DNA of 64,000 bases, taken from the NCBI RefSeq assembly GCF_002234675.1, contig NC_019869.2, forward strand, positions 15,485,015-15,549,014, read 5' to 3'. Of the stretch, positions 53,034 to 64,000 are shown piece by piece. Position 1 is the stretch's first letter, and each line of letters starts with the position of its first letter. The notes under the pieces were generated by a model. That model saw nothing but the letters and a program-made list of their open reading frames with translations, was not told where the DNA came from and did not search any database. The position numbers were made by a program, and so were the translations under genes. Source of the stretch: Oryzias latipes (lineage: Eukaryota > Chordata > Actinopteri > Beloniformes > Adrianichthyidae).

Positions 53034-56000
53034 ATGTGAGTACAACTAAAGATATTTAACTGTTAAAAAAATATTAACAATAGCAGAAATATATGCATAG
53101 TTGCCATCTGTATCCAGGTAGACTTGGAATCTTGAGTTTGATGGTTCAGTATTTAACATTTAATTGTTGTTAAAGTGAAATTATGTTGAGGTCACTGCAT
53201 TAATTTGGCTGAAACTTGTTTTGACTGAATAAAAAGCTTGAGAATGACCAGCTGATTCACCTAAGCTATTTCTCAACAGAGCTGAGAAATTATTTATTTT
53301 ATTTAACATCGTTTTTTGTGTGTGTGTGTGTGTTTGTGGTTTTTTTTAGTTTGAAGCAAAGAAGAACAAACAGAATGAAGTAAAAAAAAAACTAATTGCT
53401 GGAAAATTGAAGGCTTTTGTTTAGAAAAGGGTCAAATAGTGGATTTTAATTCTTTTTTCTCTCGGGGAGGGGGAGGGTTGTTGTGTAGATGTTAAAATCC
53501 TTCAGTCAGGCTGCTGATGATGATGCTGCTGGTGCTGAAGCGATTAATCTGTCTCCATTTTGCTTCCGGAAAACAACCCTGTCCGTGAGAGCAGAAAGAG
53601 GGAACCGCTGTCTTTCCAGAGATGACAAAAAAAAAGTTATTATCTTCTTTTTTTATGTTTATGTTTACATTTTCCATACATTAGACATTTCAGACCACTC
53701 CATTCATTTTTAACTTCTATTTATTTGCCCAGAAAAATGTATTGTATTAATAGCTTTTTATGGAAAAAGTGTTTTTCCCTCAAATGTGATGAACATCAGA
53801 TAATCTGAGTCCAGCTTTTCTCACCTAACCAATCGATCGATTAAGAAATCACTGTAATAGAAACAGCCTAAGAAAGTGGAGCGGGTTGTACATATCAATG
53901 TTAGCAGAATTATAATAAAAGAAATTCACAGAAAACAATTATAATACAAAGAAGAAATACAATCTAAACATTTGTTTTACTATTTGTAAACTCAAATTTT
54001 TCCTGTTTTTTAGAGTTTCTTCTGTCTAAACTGAAGTTGTCTTCAATATTTAACATTCTGAACATTGAGGTCAAAATCTTGGTTTGTAGAATAAAAATAA
54101 ACTAATGAGTATGTTATGGTATTATTTCTAAAAATCACTTCTTTTTATCCAGTGAACATTAAAAAAAAAATTAGAAACCATTTCTATTGTGAATAGCAAA
54201 CAAACTTTAACAGTGGTGCAGAAACAATCTATGCAAAATTAGAATATTTTGAACACTGGATTGAAATACTTTTTCATTTAGAGTCTAAAAGTTAAACGTT
54301 TGATACTTAAACATTTAGAATTAAAAATATGTGTTGTGGATTTTCAGCTTGTTGAGCTATAGATGGAAACGCTTAAATGGAAAATCAAAACAGTGACTTT
54401 CATTCTTGGAAAATGAATTTATGGTTTAGCCATAAATTCATGACTGAATTATATTCTACGTGGCGAGGGTGTGATGTTCAGATTAGGGTTGATGGTTTAA
54501 ATTCAAGAACTGCTCTAGATCCATGGCAGGCAGATCCATGGTAGGCAGCCTGCAGTCTTTTTGCTTGTTGGTGTGTTTTTAACTTTGGTGACTCTGTTAC
54601 AACAAAGCTGTCTGTTTTAAAAACAGCTATTTATGTTAAAGAATTGTAAAGATTTAGGGGGGTGGGAATACTGCAGTATTTTAGTAAATCAGTGTGAAAA
54701 AACTCAATTTAGCAGCATAAATTTGAAACCTGAACAAAATTATTTTATTTTCACCATTTTTTTTTCATATTTGAAATTTTCTAAACTTTAGGGTTAAATC
54801 ATGTTAAATTAATTTTACTGGAAAAAATCCCAAAGTGACTAAACTTTACTGGCAGTTATGTTTACAAGAGCCTGTTTTTTTCTTGGCACAGATTCCTTCT
54901 CATTATAATAATAGAATAAAAATTTAGAGTTAGATTTAGCCAGTTTTGTAAATTCACTGATTTATTCATTAGGATGGAAATAATCTATCTGTTGTTGCCA
55001 TTTTAATGACATATATCTCATTAGTGCCGCTATTGCATATCTTTTTACATTTTCAGGCAGTGTTCTTTTGGGTTTGAGTTTCAACATCTTAAAAAAAAAC
55101 ACTATTGAAAGTTTTTTTAAGGCGCGATGTCTTATTGAAAAATAAACCAGGATGTGTGTTGCAGCGTTGCAGTCAGAGGAACTTGTAACCCTCCGTTATT
55201 CAGTGAGGAATTCTTTTCTGATCCCTTCTGTTGTGTCTGTTTTCCTGCTGCAGGTCTACTCCAGATGCAGCAGGTGCTCCAGGAGGTCCCGGGGCCCCGG
55301 AGGGCGAGGGGGGCCCTCCGGCTGCGGCCCCTAATCTGACCAGCAACAGGCGACTTCAGCAGACACAGGCACAGGTTGATGAGGTGAGCAAACGGTGAAC
55401 CTTGAACGATCAATGACGCAGAACCGCAGTCACGCTGCTTTTGGACCTCAGGTGGTGGACATCATGCGCGTGAATGTGGACAAAGTGTTGGAGAGGGACC
55501 AGAAGCTGTCGGAGCTGGACGACCGGGCGGACGCCCTGCAGGCCGGAGCTTCCCAGTTTGAGAGCAGCGCCGCCAAACTCAAGAACAAGTACTGGTGGAA
55601 AAACTGCAAGGTAGTAACCAGATGCTGCTTCTGTCCTTGACAAATAAGGTGGTTAAAAATAACAACGCCTTTTTCACTTCAATCAACTTTTAATGAAATA
55701 CAAAGCAAAATAACAAAACGTTTGTTCTCCAAGGGGATGTAACAAATTGACAGGGAGAGGATTATGTGAGGATTGGTGTGTAAAATCCTCTGGGAACAAT
55801 AAATACCTAGATGTTGCTGATTAGAATGATGTAAGGATGACTCGTTTGGGGCTAGCACCCAAAACTAAGCAGAAAAGTTTCAGTTTTTACATCAAACATA
55901 AAAATCAAATTCAGTTTTGTCTTTTGCTGTTTCTTAACCATAAATCGTCGTCCAGAGCAGAGCTCCACTGATTTGTAAACATACGTGTCTCTGTATAGGA

Positions 56001-58791
56001 AAAAAAATTCATTTGCTCTTATTGTGAACCAGACTGTTGCTAAATGTTCAAATGGAAGCGATGACCAATTTAATAGACCCACATGAAATTAAAGAAGTTC
56101 ACTACAATTTGAAAACTGACACTTATTTGTAACTAACAAACATCCAAAATTGATCCAAATTGATTTCTCAGACATCACTGTATATAAATCATAGATCTAA
56201 TATGGCACAGTTTAATGTACAGAAGTAGTTTAGTCCAGTGGAACAGTATAATGTGTCCTTTTTTTCATTTACAGTCATTCGTGTGCGCAGTAATGTTTTG
56301 CTGATGTCAGATCAGATGGATTTTCACAAAACCCATACCATCATTCCCTCACCACCATACCTGACAGTATTTAAAATGGTTTATGTGTTTGTTTTTTCTA
56401 TATTATAACTGAATATTTACAGTTTGGTTACATGTGTGCAAAGGACTAATCTGCTTAGTTAGTTGCAGCCTATTAAAATCAATCCTGGTGTCATGTATTG
56501 AGCCGCTGAGCCATGAAGTGAAACGTCTGAAGAGCCAGCAGATTCTTGAATGGTTTATGTGCAGTTTTATAGAAGGATGAACACCAGACTGAACTTCTAG
56601 ACCTTCCAGGATTAATGGTGGGGCAAGAATTTAATAACTGTTTCTGTTAAAGAAGTCCTTTTGTGAAGTAAAATGTCGGGCATGGCAGTTCGTTTGTCAA
56701 AAAAGGACTTTTTAAGGCAAAAAAGGACAGTTTTACTTTCTTCATGAATGGCGTCCCTCAGAATAAGAACTTATTCCTCAAGTCTGGTGAATTATTTTTC
56801 AAAAAATGAGTTTATGATTGATCTTAAAATCCCAAAATGTTAGTTACTGAAATTAAGACATCTACTACTTATGCAAAAATGAACTTTACCTTATTCCACA
56901 CATGTGGAGACGTTTTGGCTAATTCGTGCTGTAAAAAAATCCATTACAGACATGACCTCTAACCCTCATGAGCATCATCATTATCCCCCTGGATGTGTGT
57001 GTAAATGGTAAAGTTAGCACACCATGTATTAAAAAGAAATAACAAATGAAAACGAGCAACAGTCAAACACGGTGGAAGAAGTATGATGGTGTGAGGATGT
57101 TTTGCAGATTCAAGACCTGGATAGTGCAGAAAATTCTAAAAAAGCATCTTTCCTTCATCCATGTCATGATCTCAGGCTCCAAAGCCCTTTGGTTCTGCAG
57201 CAGAACAATGGTCCACATTCAACAGCAAGCAAAAAAAAACAAGTCAGTGGTTTCACAGGGTGTTTTTTTGCCACAAAGCAAAGAAAATTCAGAAAAAGGT
57301 TGTTTTTCTTTGTGAATTTGGTCTTTTAAATATGTATTTTCTTAGTGACGTGATCCTCCTCATCTGATGTTATGATGTTGATGATCTGAATTATTTGAAT
57401 AAAACAAACAAATTCAGGACTGGGGAGCCCCAGCATTGTTATGCTTTAAAATTCATTAATGTGATGGAATAGAAATGTGTCAATGAATGATTGTAAGGAA
57501 AAACAAAAACATGGCTTTCGTTTTTAGACGCTGAAGTTATCCATCCATCCATCCATCCATCCATCCATCCATACATCCATCCATCCATGCATCCATCTAT
57601 CCATCCATGCATCCATCTATCCATCCATCCATCTATCCATACATCCATCCATTCACCCTTTAGTCTCAGCATCAGTCAATCCCCTTGTTTGCAGCCTGTT
57701 TCATCCAGTCAGAGGAAGCCTGGAGGACGGTTACTTTACAGGAGAGAAAGGAAGAGAGTATGATGAACCGGCATGGAGCAGAAGGGAAATCTCAATCTGG
57801 ATTACCATGAGGGTCAGGGATTAAAGCGCCAGCTGTGATTTGTGACGTAATCCCTTCTTTGTGGTGTGCATATTTCTGCTTCTCCAGTTATGAGGACGTT
57901 CATTGACATCTTTCAGACCACCACAGTCTCTGTGATAGTTTTCCAAAAAAAACTAATGTTTCACTGTTCGTTTTTCAATTTATCCTGCTGCTGCATGTAC
58001 TCACCGGTGTACCAAATCTGGATTAATCTGCAGTTAAAAGTGGTCCCTGTTTTATTGTTTACTAAACTCTATGGTGTGTTTTAGCAGAAAAGCATGCGTC
58101 GGTGTGTTTTAGATGTCAGCATTTGTTTGTTAATCAATGGTAATCAGGTGTTCAAATCTCTCCATGACCGCTTGTTCTTGTCCACATTTTCATTCATGCA
58201 TTCATCAAAAGGTTATGAAATATAATGTGACATTTGCCCCTTTTTTAAAATGTTTTATTATGTATGGATCCTGTTTAGCAGCTGAATCGCTCAGCTGGTC
58301 AAGTGTATGGCTGGCACATGCAAAATCAGGCTTCATCCAGTTCAATTCCAAGGATGGGCCCCAAGTCTGAATCCCCCTGTGCTGGTCCCCACCCCAGATA
58401 TAGAAAAAGGGTTGTGCCAGGAAGGCCATCCAGGGTTAAAATCTCTTTATTTGTTTGATTCTCTTGCAGATGATGATCATCATGGGAGTTATAGGTGTCA
58501 TATTTGTCGGAATCATTTTCTGTGAGTCTAAAATATGTTATATATTATATTATTACACTGTTATATATGTTAGCTGTGTTGACAGAGCAGAACTATATAT
58601 ATTTAAAATTGAAGTGATTTGTTTCAAATACCTTTAAACTGTTTTTGTGATGCGTGACCACTTCGTTTAGATCAAAAAGTACCTGTAAGAAACGAATAAA
58701 TTACATCGAAGCAACATTTCCTTTGGACCTTTTTTTTCTTGCAGAGGATTGACTGTGTTCTATTATTTTTTCAGTGTATTTCTTCAAATGA
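53034..58791 (+). CDS. vamp1: Vesicle-associated membrane protein 1 / synaptobrevin 1 (5 coding exons, 119 aa)
   Basis: Coding exons: 53,034-53,035; 55,254-55,383; 55,452-55,610; 58,470-58,521; 58,775-58,791 (360 nt, phases consistent). The start codon is split AT|G by intron 1. VAMP1 is the R-SNARE of synaptic vesicles; it pairs with syntaxin-1 and SNAP-25 for Ca2+-triggered exocytosis. Residues 1-28 are Gly/Pro-rich; 29-90 form the SNARE motif ([33 protein letters not shown]) with the zero-layer Arg at about 59; YWWKNCK (91-97) is the juxtamembrane segment and 98-118 the transmembrane anchor, ending FLYFFK. The Cys in WKNCK and the iffo1-chd4 neighbourhood favour VAMP1 over VAMP2. Two other acceptors near the last exon (58,744 and 58,918) could give different C-termini. 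A polyadenylation signal AATAAA lies at 59,834-59,839. Confidence 0.95.
57040..57300 (+). mobile_element. Tc1-like transposase fragment in vamp1 intron 3
   Basis: Plus-strand frames here read [13 protein letters not shown] and [23 protein letters not shown], recalling the Tc1 transposase stretch with the second catalytic Asp (FQQDNDPKHT type), here mutated to QNNGP. Frame breaks and lack of termini show a short inactive remnant. Confidence 0.55.
57537..57653. repeat. (ATCC)n tandem repeat
   Basis: About 115 bp of CATC/ATCC units with occasional variants (ATCTATCC, ATGCATCC) in vamp1 intron 3. The Trp-Met-Asp-Gly-rich ORF on the minus strand is an artefact of it. Confidence 0.95.
58285..58440 (+). 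mobile_element. SINE-like element (family 2) just upstream of vamp1 exon 4
   Basis: CGCTCAGCTGGTCAAGTG resembles a tRNA-like A-box head, and GGGTTGTGCCAGGAAGGCCATCCAGGGTTAAAAT matches, in opposite orientation, the element at 41,286-41,505. It ends about 28 bp before the acceptor of vamp1 exon 4, leaving little intron sequence between element and exon. Confidence 0.7.
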
Positions 58792-59850
58792 GCTTCACTT
58801 CAAAGATGACCGCACAGGCCGCAGGACAAGAACACACAACACAGACCCGTCTTCCCTCCAGCTCCTTGTCCTCCTTATCAGTTTTAACCTCAATCGTTCT
58901 CCTTCATGATTCCTGCAGGTTTACAGAGTTCAGCAGCTGATGAATGAGGGCACAAGGGGCTTTTCTCTTTCAGTTTGACTTTTATTTTTTTTAAATCAAA
59001 ATGACTTAAATATAGTCTTAGTTAAATGGAGGCAAATTTCTGTTTCTGGAGATGTTGCAGTTTATGTTTTTGTTAATGGAGCATTATAAGTGCTATATAT
59101 TTCTGTTTAATTTTAGACTCAAGATAAAGGGGAAATTGTTAAGGCAAGAATAATTTTATTCATTATGTATTGAGTTAACTTATTTTTTAGGACACTATAT
59201 TTAGCTACAAGTGAAAGTGGAAATATTTTTCAAGGAAGTTTTACTTTGAAAATATATTAAAAGTACATCATTCAAAATGACAATGATTTTTGGGGGTTGA
59301 ATTTGAAGAAGTAAATTACCTGGAATAGAAAGACGTGTGTAATTTTTTTTTACCATAAAAATAAGTGCAAGATGAGAAATTATTCAAAAGCCTGAATCAG
59401 AAGATGTTTGGTGAACTCATGTCTGCTCTTCTGCTGGCTGTGCAGCTCTTTGCCCTCCTGTCTTAAACTTCCTGTGTTTCTTCTGAAAAGAAGCAGAACT
59501 TTCTCAGCTGGTGTTTCTGTCCTTCATGTTTTAAACCAAACCCCTTGGTGATTTCCCTGATTTTAACGTAGGACATGTTTCTTTACTGATTTCCTTTGTG
59601 TTTGTAATGTCTTTTCTAACACATGAACCAGGACTTGGATCACTGAAGGACTTCTGCAGTGTGGATGAATTACATTTAAAACGCTGAATGGTTACACGCG
59701 ACTATTTGTTCTATTACACTGAGCGACAGATGTTTTTGAATGGGGAGTATTAAATTCATGTTTGCAATCAGTTTGCAGTTTGGCTTCTTATTTGTTGTAA
59801 AAGCAAAATATTTCAGTTGCATTATAAAACCAAAATAAATGGATCATCAG
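58792..59850 (+). other. vamp1 3' UTR
   Basis: From the stop at 58,789-58,791 to a consensus AATAAA at 59,834-59,839 the sequence is AT-rich non-coding DNA, a plausible 3' UTR of about 1.05 kb. Alternative last-exon acceptors fall within it. Confidence 0.55.
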
Positions 59851-60420
59851 ATTCAGCAAAAAATATCCTTGTAATGTTTTTGCTGTGCAACAAAATGTTA
59901 AATCTCTGTTAAATTTAACGCTCAGCTTTTTATTGTGTTTGGATAAAATGTTTAGACAAAACTCTGCTCTCTAAGTGTTGTTTTCTAGGAGTGCTTTTTA
60001 AATTCTACTTTCATTTTCAATGGAAATATGTATTAAAGTGCAATTTCCTGATGTTGATCTGAGGGATGTGTCTCGGGAATTCCAAACCCTTTTGGGGGGG
60101 GGGGGGTTGTCCCTTAGATTTTATCAGTTTGAACTTTTTTTATGAAGCACCAATTCAAAATAGATAAAGGTAAAAATTCTCACATGGATTTCTCTCACAA
60201 TATTGTGTTTGTAACCCATTTTCATCTGTTCCAGTGCTTTGAGACACAGACTTTGTTTTTCAATAAAAAAGGCTGCTGGGAAGGAAGAAAAAAAAAAAAA
60301 TCACTGGGAGAATCTCACTCTGAATATTTAAATGTTCCAAAAAAATTATTTTCAAGTTAAGTCTTTTTTGAGGGTACAAGTTTCTCTTCAAATTGCACAA
60401 ACTCCTGATAAATTATATGT
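59851..60420. other. Intergenic DNA between vamp1 and chd4
   Basis: AT-rich; a short poly-G run near 60,095 and poly-A near 60,290. No gene recognised. Confidence 0.5.
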
Positions 60421-60634
60421 TTTAACCCTTGTGCTGTCTTAGATGACCCCACCCTTACATTGACGTGTTCTTCCTACCATGACAAAGGTGGATAAAGGTG
60501 GAAAGATTTCATGTAATCCATGGACACCAGTGAAGATCACAAAACCTTGAAGAAAAAAGGTTCAGAGCACTGTTTAGTGGGTCTAGATGACCCAACTCCC
60601 AATGTTAAAGTGCCTAGGATAGCACAAGGGTTAA
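60421..60634. mobile_element. piggyBac-like MITE, copy 5, TTAA on both sides
   Basis: TTAA-CCCTTGTGCTGTC at the left and GATAGCACAAGGG-TTAA at the right, about 213 bp, complete and uninterrupted. It is the best-preserved of the five copies in this orientation. Confidence 0.9.
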
Positions 60635-62635
60635 AACACATTTGAGATCCTAATAACCGTTCAATCCTAAGAGGGCAGATTCTCTTTCCATCGATCACAT
60701 TTTAGCCTTGTAGGTCTCCAACTCCTCAGTTGTTTCAAGATTTTTTTAGAGTTTGAACTTTAAAAAAGTTTTGTGAATCGATATAAAATAAATCCCCTTA
60801 TTCTTGGAGTTTAATTCTTTCTATCCATTTTATAAACATTAACCTAGAGACATTGTCTAAACACAAAGATGTTTAACTTTTTCTTTCAGAAATCATTACC
60901 GCTCAATATTTTGAAAGGAAAGTGGAGGAAAAAAAATGTTAACACATAAAAACATTTTTTTTGTAAATCATAAAGGTGTAAATTCAACAACATACTAGAT
61001 ATCTCCGTATAGGATTTTAGAAAAACGTTTTCCTTATTTTTCCTCCAAAGATTGAAAATAAAGCAAAGACTTTTTTTTCTTTTTTTATTTAGGTCCCAAA
61101 AAACCATGATAATAACATTATATCAATAATATTAATACAGAACTTGAAAAAAAAAAAAGGAAAAAAATAAAATAGCTTTTTGTCCACGGCCTCATTCTCG
61201 GGGAGTCAGAAGATTTGATCCTCCACAAAAAAACTCTGTAAAGTTCATTAAGAATGAAGGGAGCGAAGTGGGTGTGGCTTCAAGCTTGGGCGCCCAGTCT
61301 GTCCTTCGGCCGTGCGCCAATCAGGAATGTTGACATGAGGAAGGGGCTCCGGGTTAGAGACATTTTTCAGTCTACTGCTGTGACATCTGAGGAAGTAAAA
61401 AAAAAAAACACTGTTAGACTTCCCGTCACTTGCAGAGAGGATCTAAAAAATAAAATCCGAGTTCCAAAAGGGAAAAAAGGTTAAATATGTACGATATTTG
61501 AATTAAAAAAATATTCACAGCGAAACTTAAGGTCTGTGCTATCTGACTGTATATGAGAACTGGAGAGACGTCATAGAAAATGATTTACTTTAAAGTCAAT
61601 TCTGTTTATTGCAACACAGACGTCGCCATGTTGCAGTTGGACAACATCAGTAAGCAAGGATCGGGTAGAATCGAACTGAGTCATCGTTTCTTTTGGCAAC
61701 CATTCCTGCCAACAGGACTGAGCTTTTTGAAGCCCCGCCCCAACGAAGGACACAGTTATCAACAAGAATCTCCCATTTGGACTCATCTGACCACAGACCA
61801 CTTCTACGTCCCCCAATGACGGTTTGGATATGGCTTCCTTTAGCAGACACAGACGCGTCAGTGGACTGAACCTTTGGAGCTTATGGAATGAGTGATGCAG
61901 TGTAGTCTGAGGGTCCAAAGACCACAATCATCCATTAAAGAATTTCAATAAAGTCAGTTATGTAGAGCGATTCCTTCAGTTTCTGTCATAGATGAGCTGA
62001 AGATCATCAGATCTACAAATCCTTTTTACACTTTGACCTTCAAGAACATCGATTTTGAAGTAGATTTTTTTCATCATCGCTCGATGATTTTTTTTTACAG
62101 ATCTTCAGTTCTGCACGACTGTCTCTGTAACACATCACTTATTCAGCCAATGGTGTATTAGCCTAATTTGTTACTGCATGTTCTCTTGGCTTGATAGGTA
62201 ATTTTTTTTGTTCTTATAGCCATTCAGGAACTCATTGAGTGGATACATTTTTAAAATATCTACTTTTAAGATCTGCTTTCCTGCAGGCTGGTAGCCTTGC
62301 AACAATTGATGGAGGAAATTGATCAGAGGTCAAATGCCTCCTACAGGAGTTGGGGTTCAAAAAGCGAAAAGTCTGACTTTTCTAATGTTGTAGAAGCAAA
62401 TCTGTGCAAGTTTAAATGCTTTCTGCAAAGTTGAGGTGGTTTTCAAATATGATCCGTGAATTTCTATGAGGATTTGTGGGAAGAATCACTGAAGATGATG
62501 GTAATGATATGGCTTAGAGGGATTCTTAAACAAAGATTTAACTTGTTGTGGTAGCATAGCTGACTTTTGTTAACAACTTTGTTGCTTGTAAAAAATGTTG
62601 AGAAAAGTTTTTTATGGTTTTAATTCTATGAAAGT
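60635..62635. other. Intergenic DNA and probable chd4 3' UTR
   Basis: The part nearest 62,635 is likely chd4 3' UTR (ATTAAA on the minus strand near 62,617 is only about 20 bp from the stop, so a more distant signal is probably used). A repeat-like stretch lies at 61,640-61,970 (GGACTCATCTGACCACAGACC), a phrase common in fish DNA-transposon relics. No other gene recognised. Confidence 0.45.
61640..61970. repeat. Possible DNA-transposon relic
   Basis: GGACTCATCTGACCACAGACCACTT and the following GATGACGG/GGATATGG-like text resemble a widespread fish transposon remnant. ORFs on both strands are not convincing genes. No termini were located. Confidence 0.35.
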
Positions 62636-63312
<677 letters not shown>

Positions 63313-63316
63313 TGGT

Positions 63317-64000
63317 GTCATAATTCCACCTGGGCACAAACCACATTTATTATTTTATCTACATTTATCTAATTTATCTAGTGCCGACAGTGGCTCAGGT
63401 GGTTGAGCGGGTCGTCCAATGATCGAAGGGTTGGCGGTTCGATCCCCGCTCCCACCAGCCAAAATGTCCTTGTGTCCTTGGGCAAGACACTTCACCCTCC
63501 CTGCCTCCAGTGTGGCTCCACTGGTGTGTGAATGTGCATGAATGATCCCGGTGATGGTCAGAGGTGCCGTAGGCGCGAACTGGTAGCCACGCCTCTGTCA
63601 GTCTGCCCCAGGGCAGCTGTGGCTACAACTGTAGCTTACCATCACCAAGTATGAATGAGGAATGAATGAATAATGGACACAATGTAAGCGCTTTGAGTGA
63701 CTTGAAAAGCGCAGATAAATCCAATCCATTATTATTATTATTACATGATCAATTTTCAAACGTTTAGCACTTCCGTGATTTAAAAAGGACATTATCTATA
63801 CATCACTACCATATTTGGGTCCCTGGATGGTCAAAGTTCAACTGGTTTAACTTGCGTTCAATGTTTTGTACAGAGCCCAAAAACAGTCTTAAAAATGTGT
63901 GTATCTACGCATAAACAGGAGTTTGGAATGCGGAAGCCCGAAACAAGCATTTAAGCACATTTACCAAGACTTTGGCTTAGCTTGAACACGCGTTTCTGAT
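63317..64000. repeat. Dispersed repeat interrupted by a SINE, chd4 intron
   Basis: 63,317-63,380 and 63,745-64,000 match successive parts of 19,336-19,640 (CATAATTCCACCTGGGCACAAACCACA; TGATCAATTTTCAAAC; CACTACCA; TTTTGTACA). The piece near 63,927 (GCGGAAGCCCGAAAC) also matches 1,219-1,855 in reverse. The copy runs off the right edge. Confidence 0.65.
63381..63744 (+). mobile_element. tRNA-derived SINE (family 3) with (ATT)n tail
   Basis: The head GTGCCGACAGTGGCTCAGGTGG is tRNA-like, GGTTCGATCCC (63,436-63,446) is a B box, and TTGGGCAAGACACTTCACCC and CGCTTTGAGTG...AAAAGCGC are conserved SINE body strings, followed by CCATTATTATTATTATT. It splits an older repeat (63,317-64,000), so it is the younger insertion. 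Confidence 0.85.

Noticed and set aside
57537-57653. CRISPR-like regularity
   Set aside because: Units are 4 bp without spacers; a simple tandem repeat in a eukaryotic intron.
57439-57672. Trp/Met/Asp/Gly-rich ORF
   Set aside because: Translation of the (ATCC)n tandem repeat.
61571-61927. 118-codon minus-strand ORF as a gene
   Set aside because: Overlaps phrases typical of a widespread fish transposon relic and is open on both strands.

Overview
The window looks like genomic DNA from a ray-finned (teleost) fish. Its genes have short exons bounded by GT-AG introns. Their closest recognisable relatives are vertebrate synaptonemal-complex, intermediate-filament, synaptobrevin and CHD proteins. 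The DNA between them is full of teleost-type repeats: tRNA-derived SINEs, Tc1/mariner and hAT relics, TTAA-flanked piggyBac-like MITEs, a 5'-truncated LINE and long (TA)n tracts. I cannot name the species from sequence alone; an acanthomorph such as a medaka-like fish is a guess.

Layout. 1-7.7 kb is repeat-rich DNA that appears to be the first intron of a minus-strand FAM131-like gene; its tiny first coding exon (MGCIGSRTI) lies at 7,699-7,726 inside a GC-rich promoter-like region. 8-27 kb has no gene I can identify, but holds several nested or palindromic mobile elements, a directly repeated block of about 230 bp (13.7 and 21.4 kb) and a 187-bp (TA)n tract. A small unrecognised minus-strand coding-like segment lies at 26.9-27.3 kb. 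28.1-32.9 kb carries sycp3 (minus, 8 coding exons, 215 aa). 33.2-35.3 kb between sycp3 and iffo1 is simple repeats plus a strikingly GC-rich block. 36.36-48.23 kb is iffo1 (plus, 9 coding exons, 631 aa). 53.03-58.79 kb is vamp1 (plus, 5 coding exons, 119 aa, start codon split by intron 1). 62.64-63.14 kb holds the last two recognised exons of chd4 (minus), which continues beyond the right edge.

The genes are functionally unrelated: meiotic chromosome axis (sycp3), nuclear intermediate filament (iffo1), synaptic vesicle fusion (vamp1) and NuRD chromatin remodelling (chd4). The iffo1-vamp1-chd4 grouping matches the human 12p13.31 neighbourhood, which supports the iffo1, vamp1 and chd4 (rather than iffo2, vamp2/3 or chd3/5) assignments. 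sycp3 and the FAM131-like exon are not part of that human block as I recall it. All exon models were built by eye from splice signals and protein resemblance, without transcripts or alignments.
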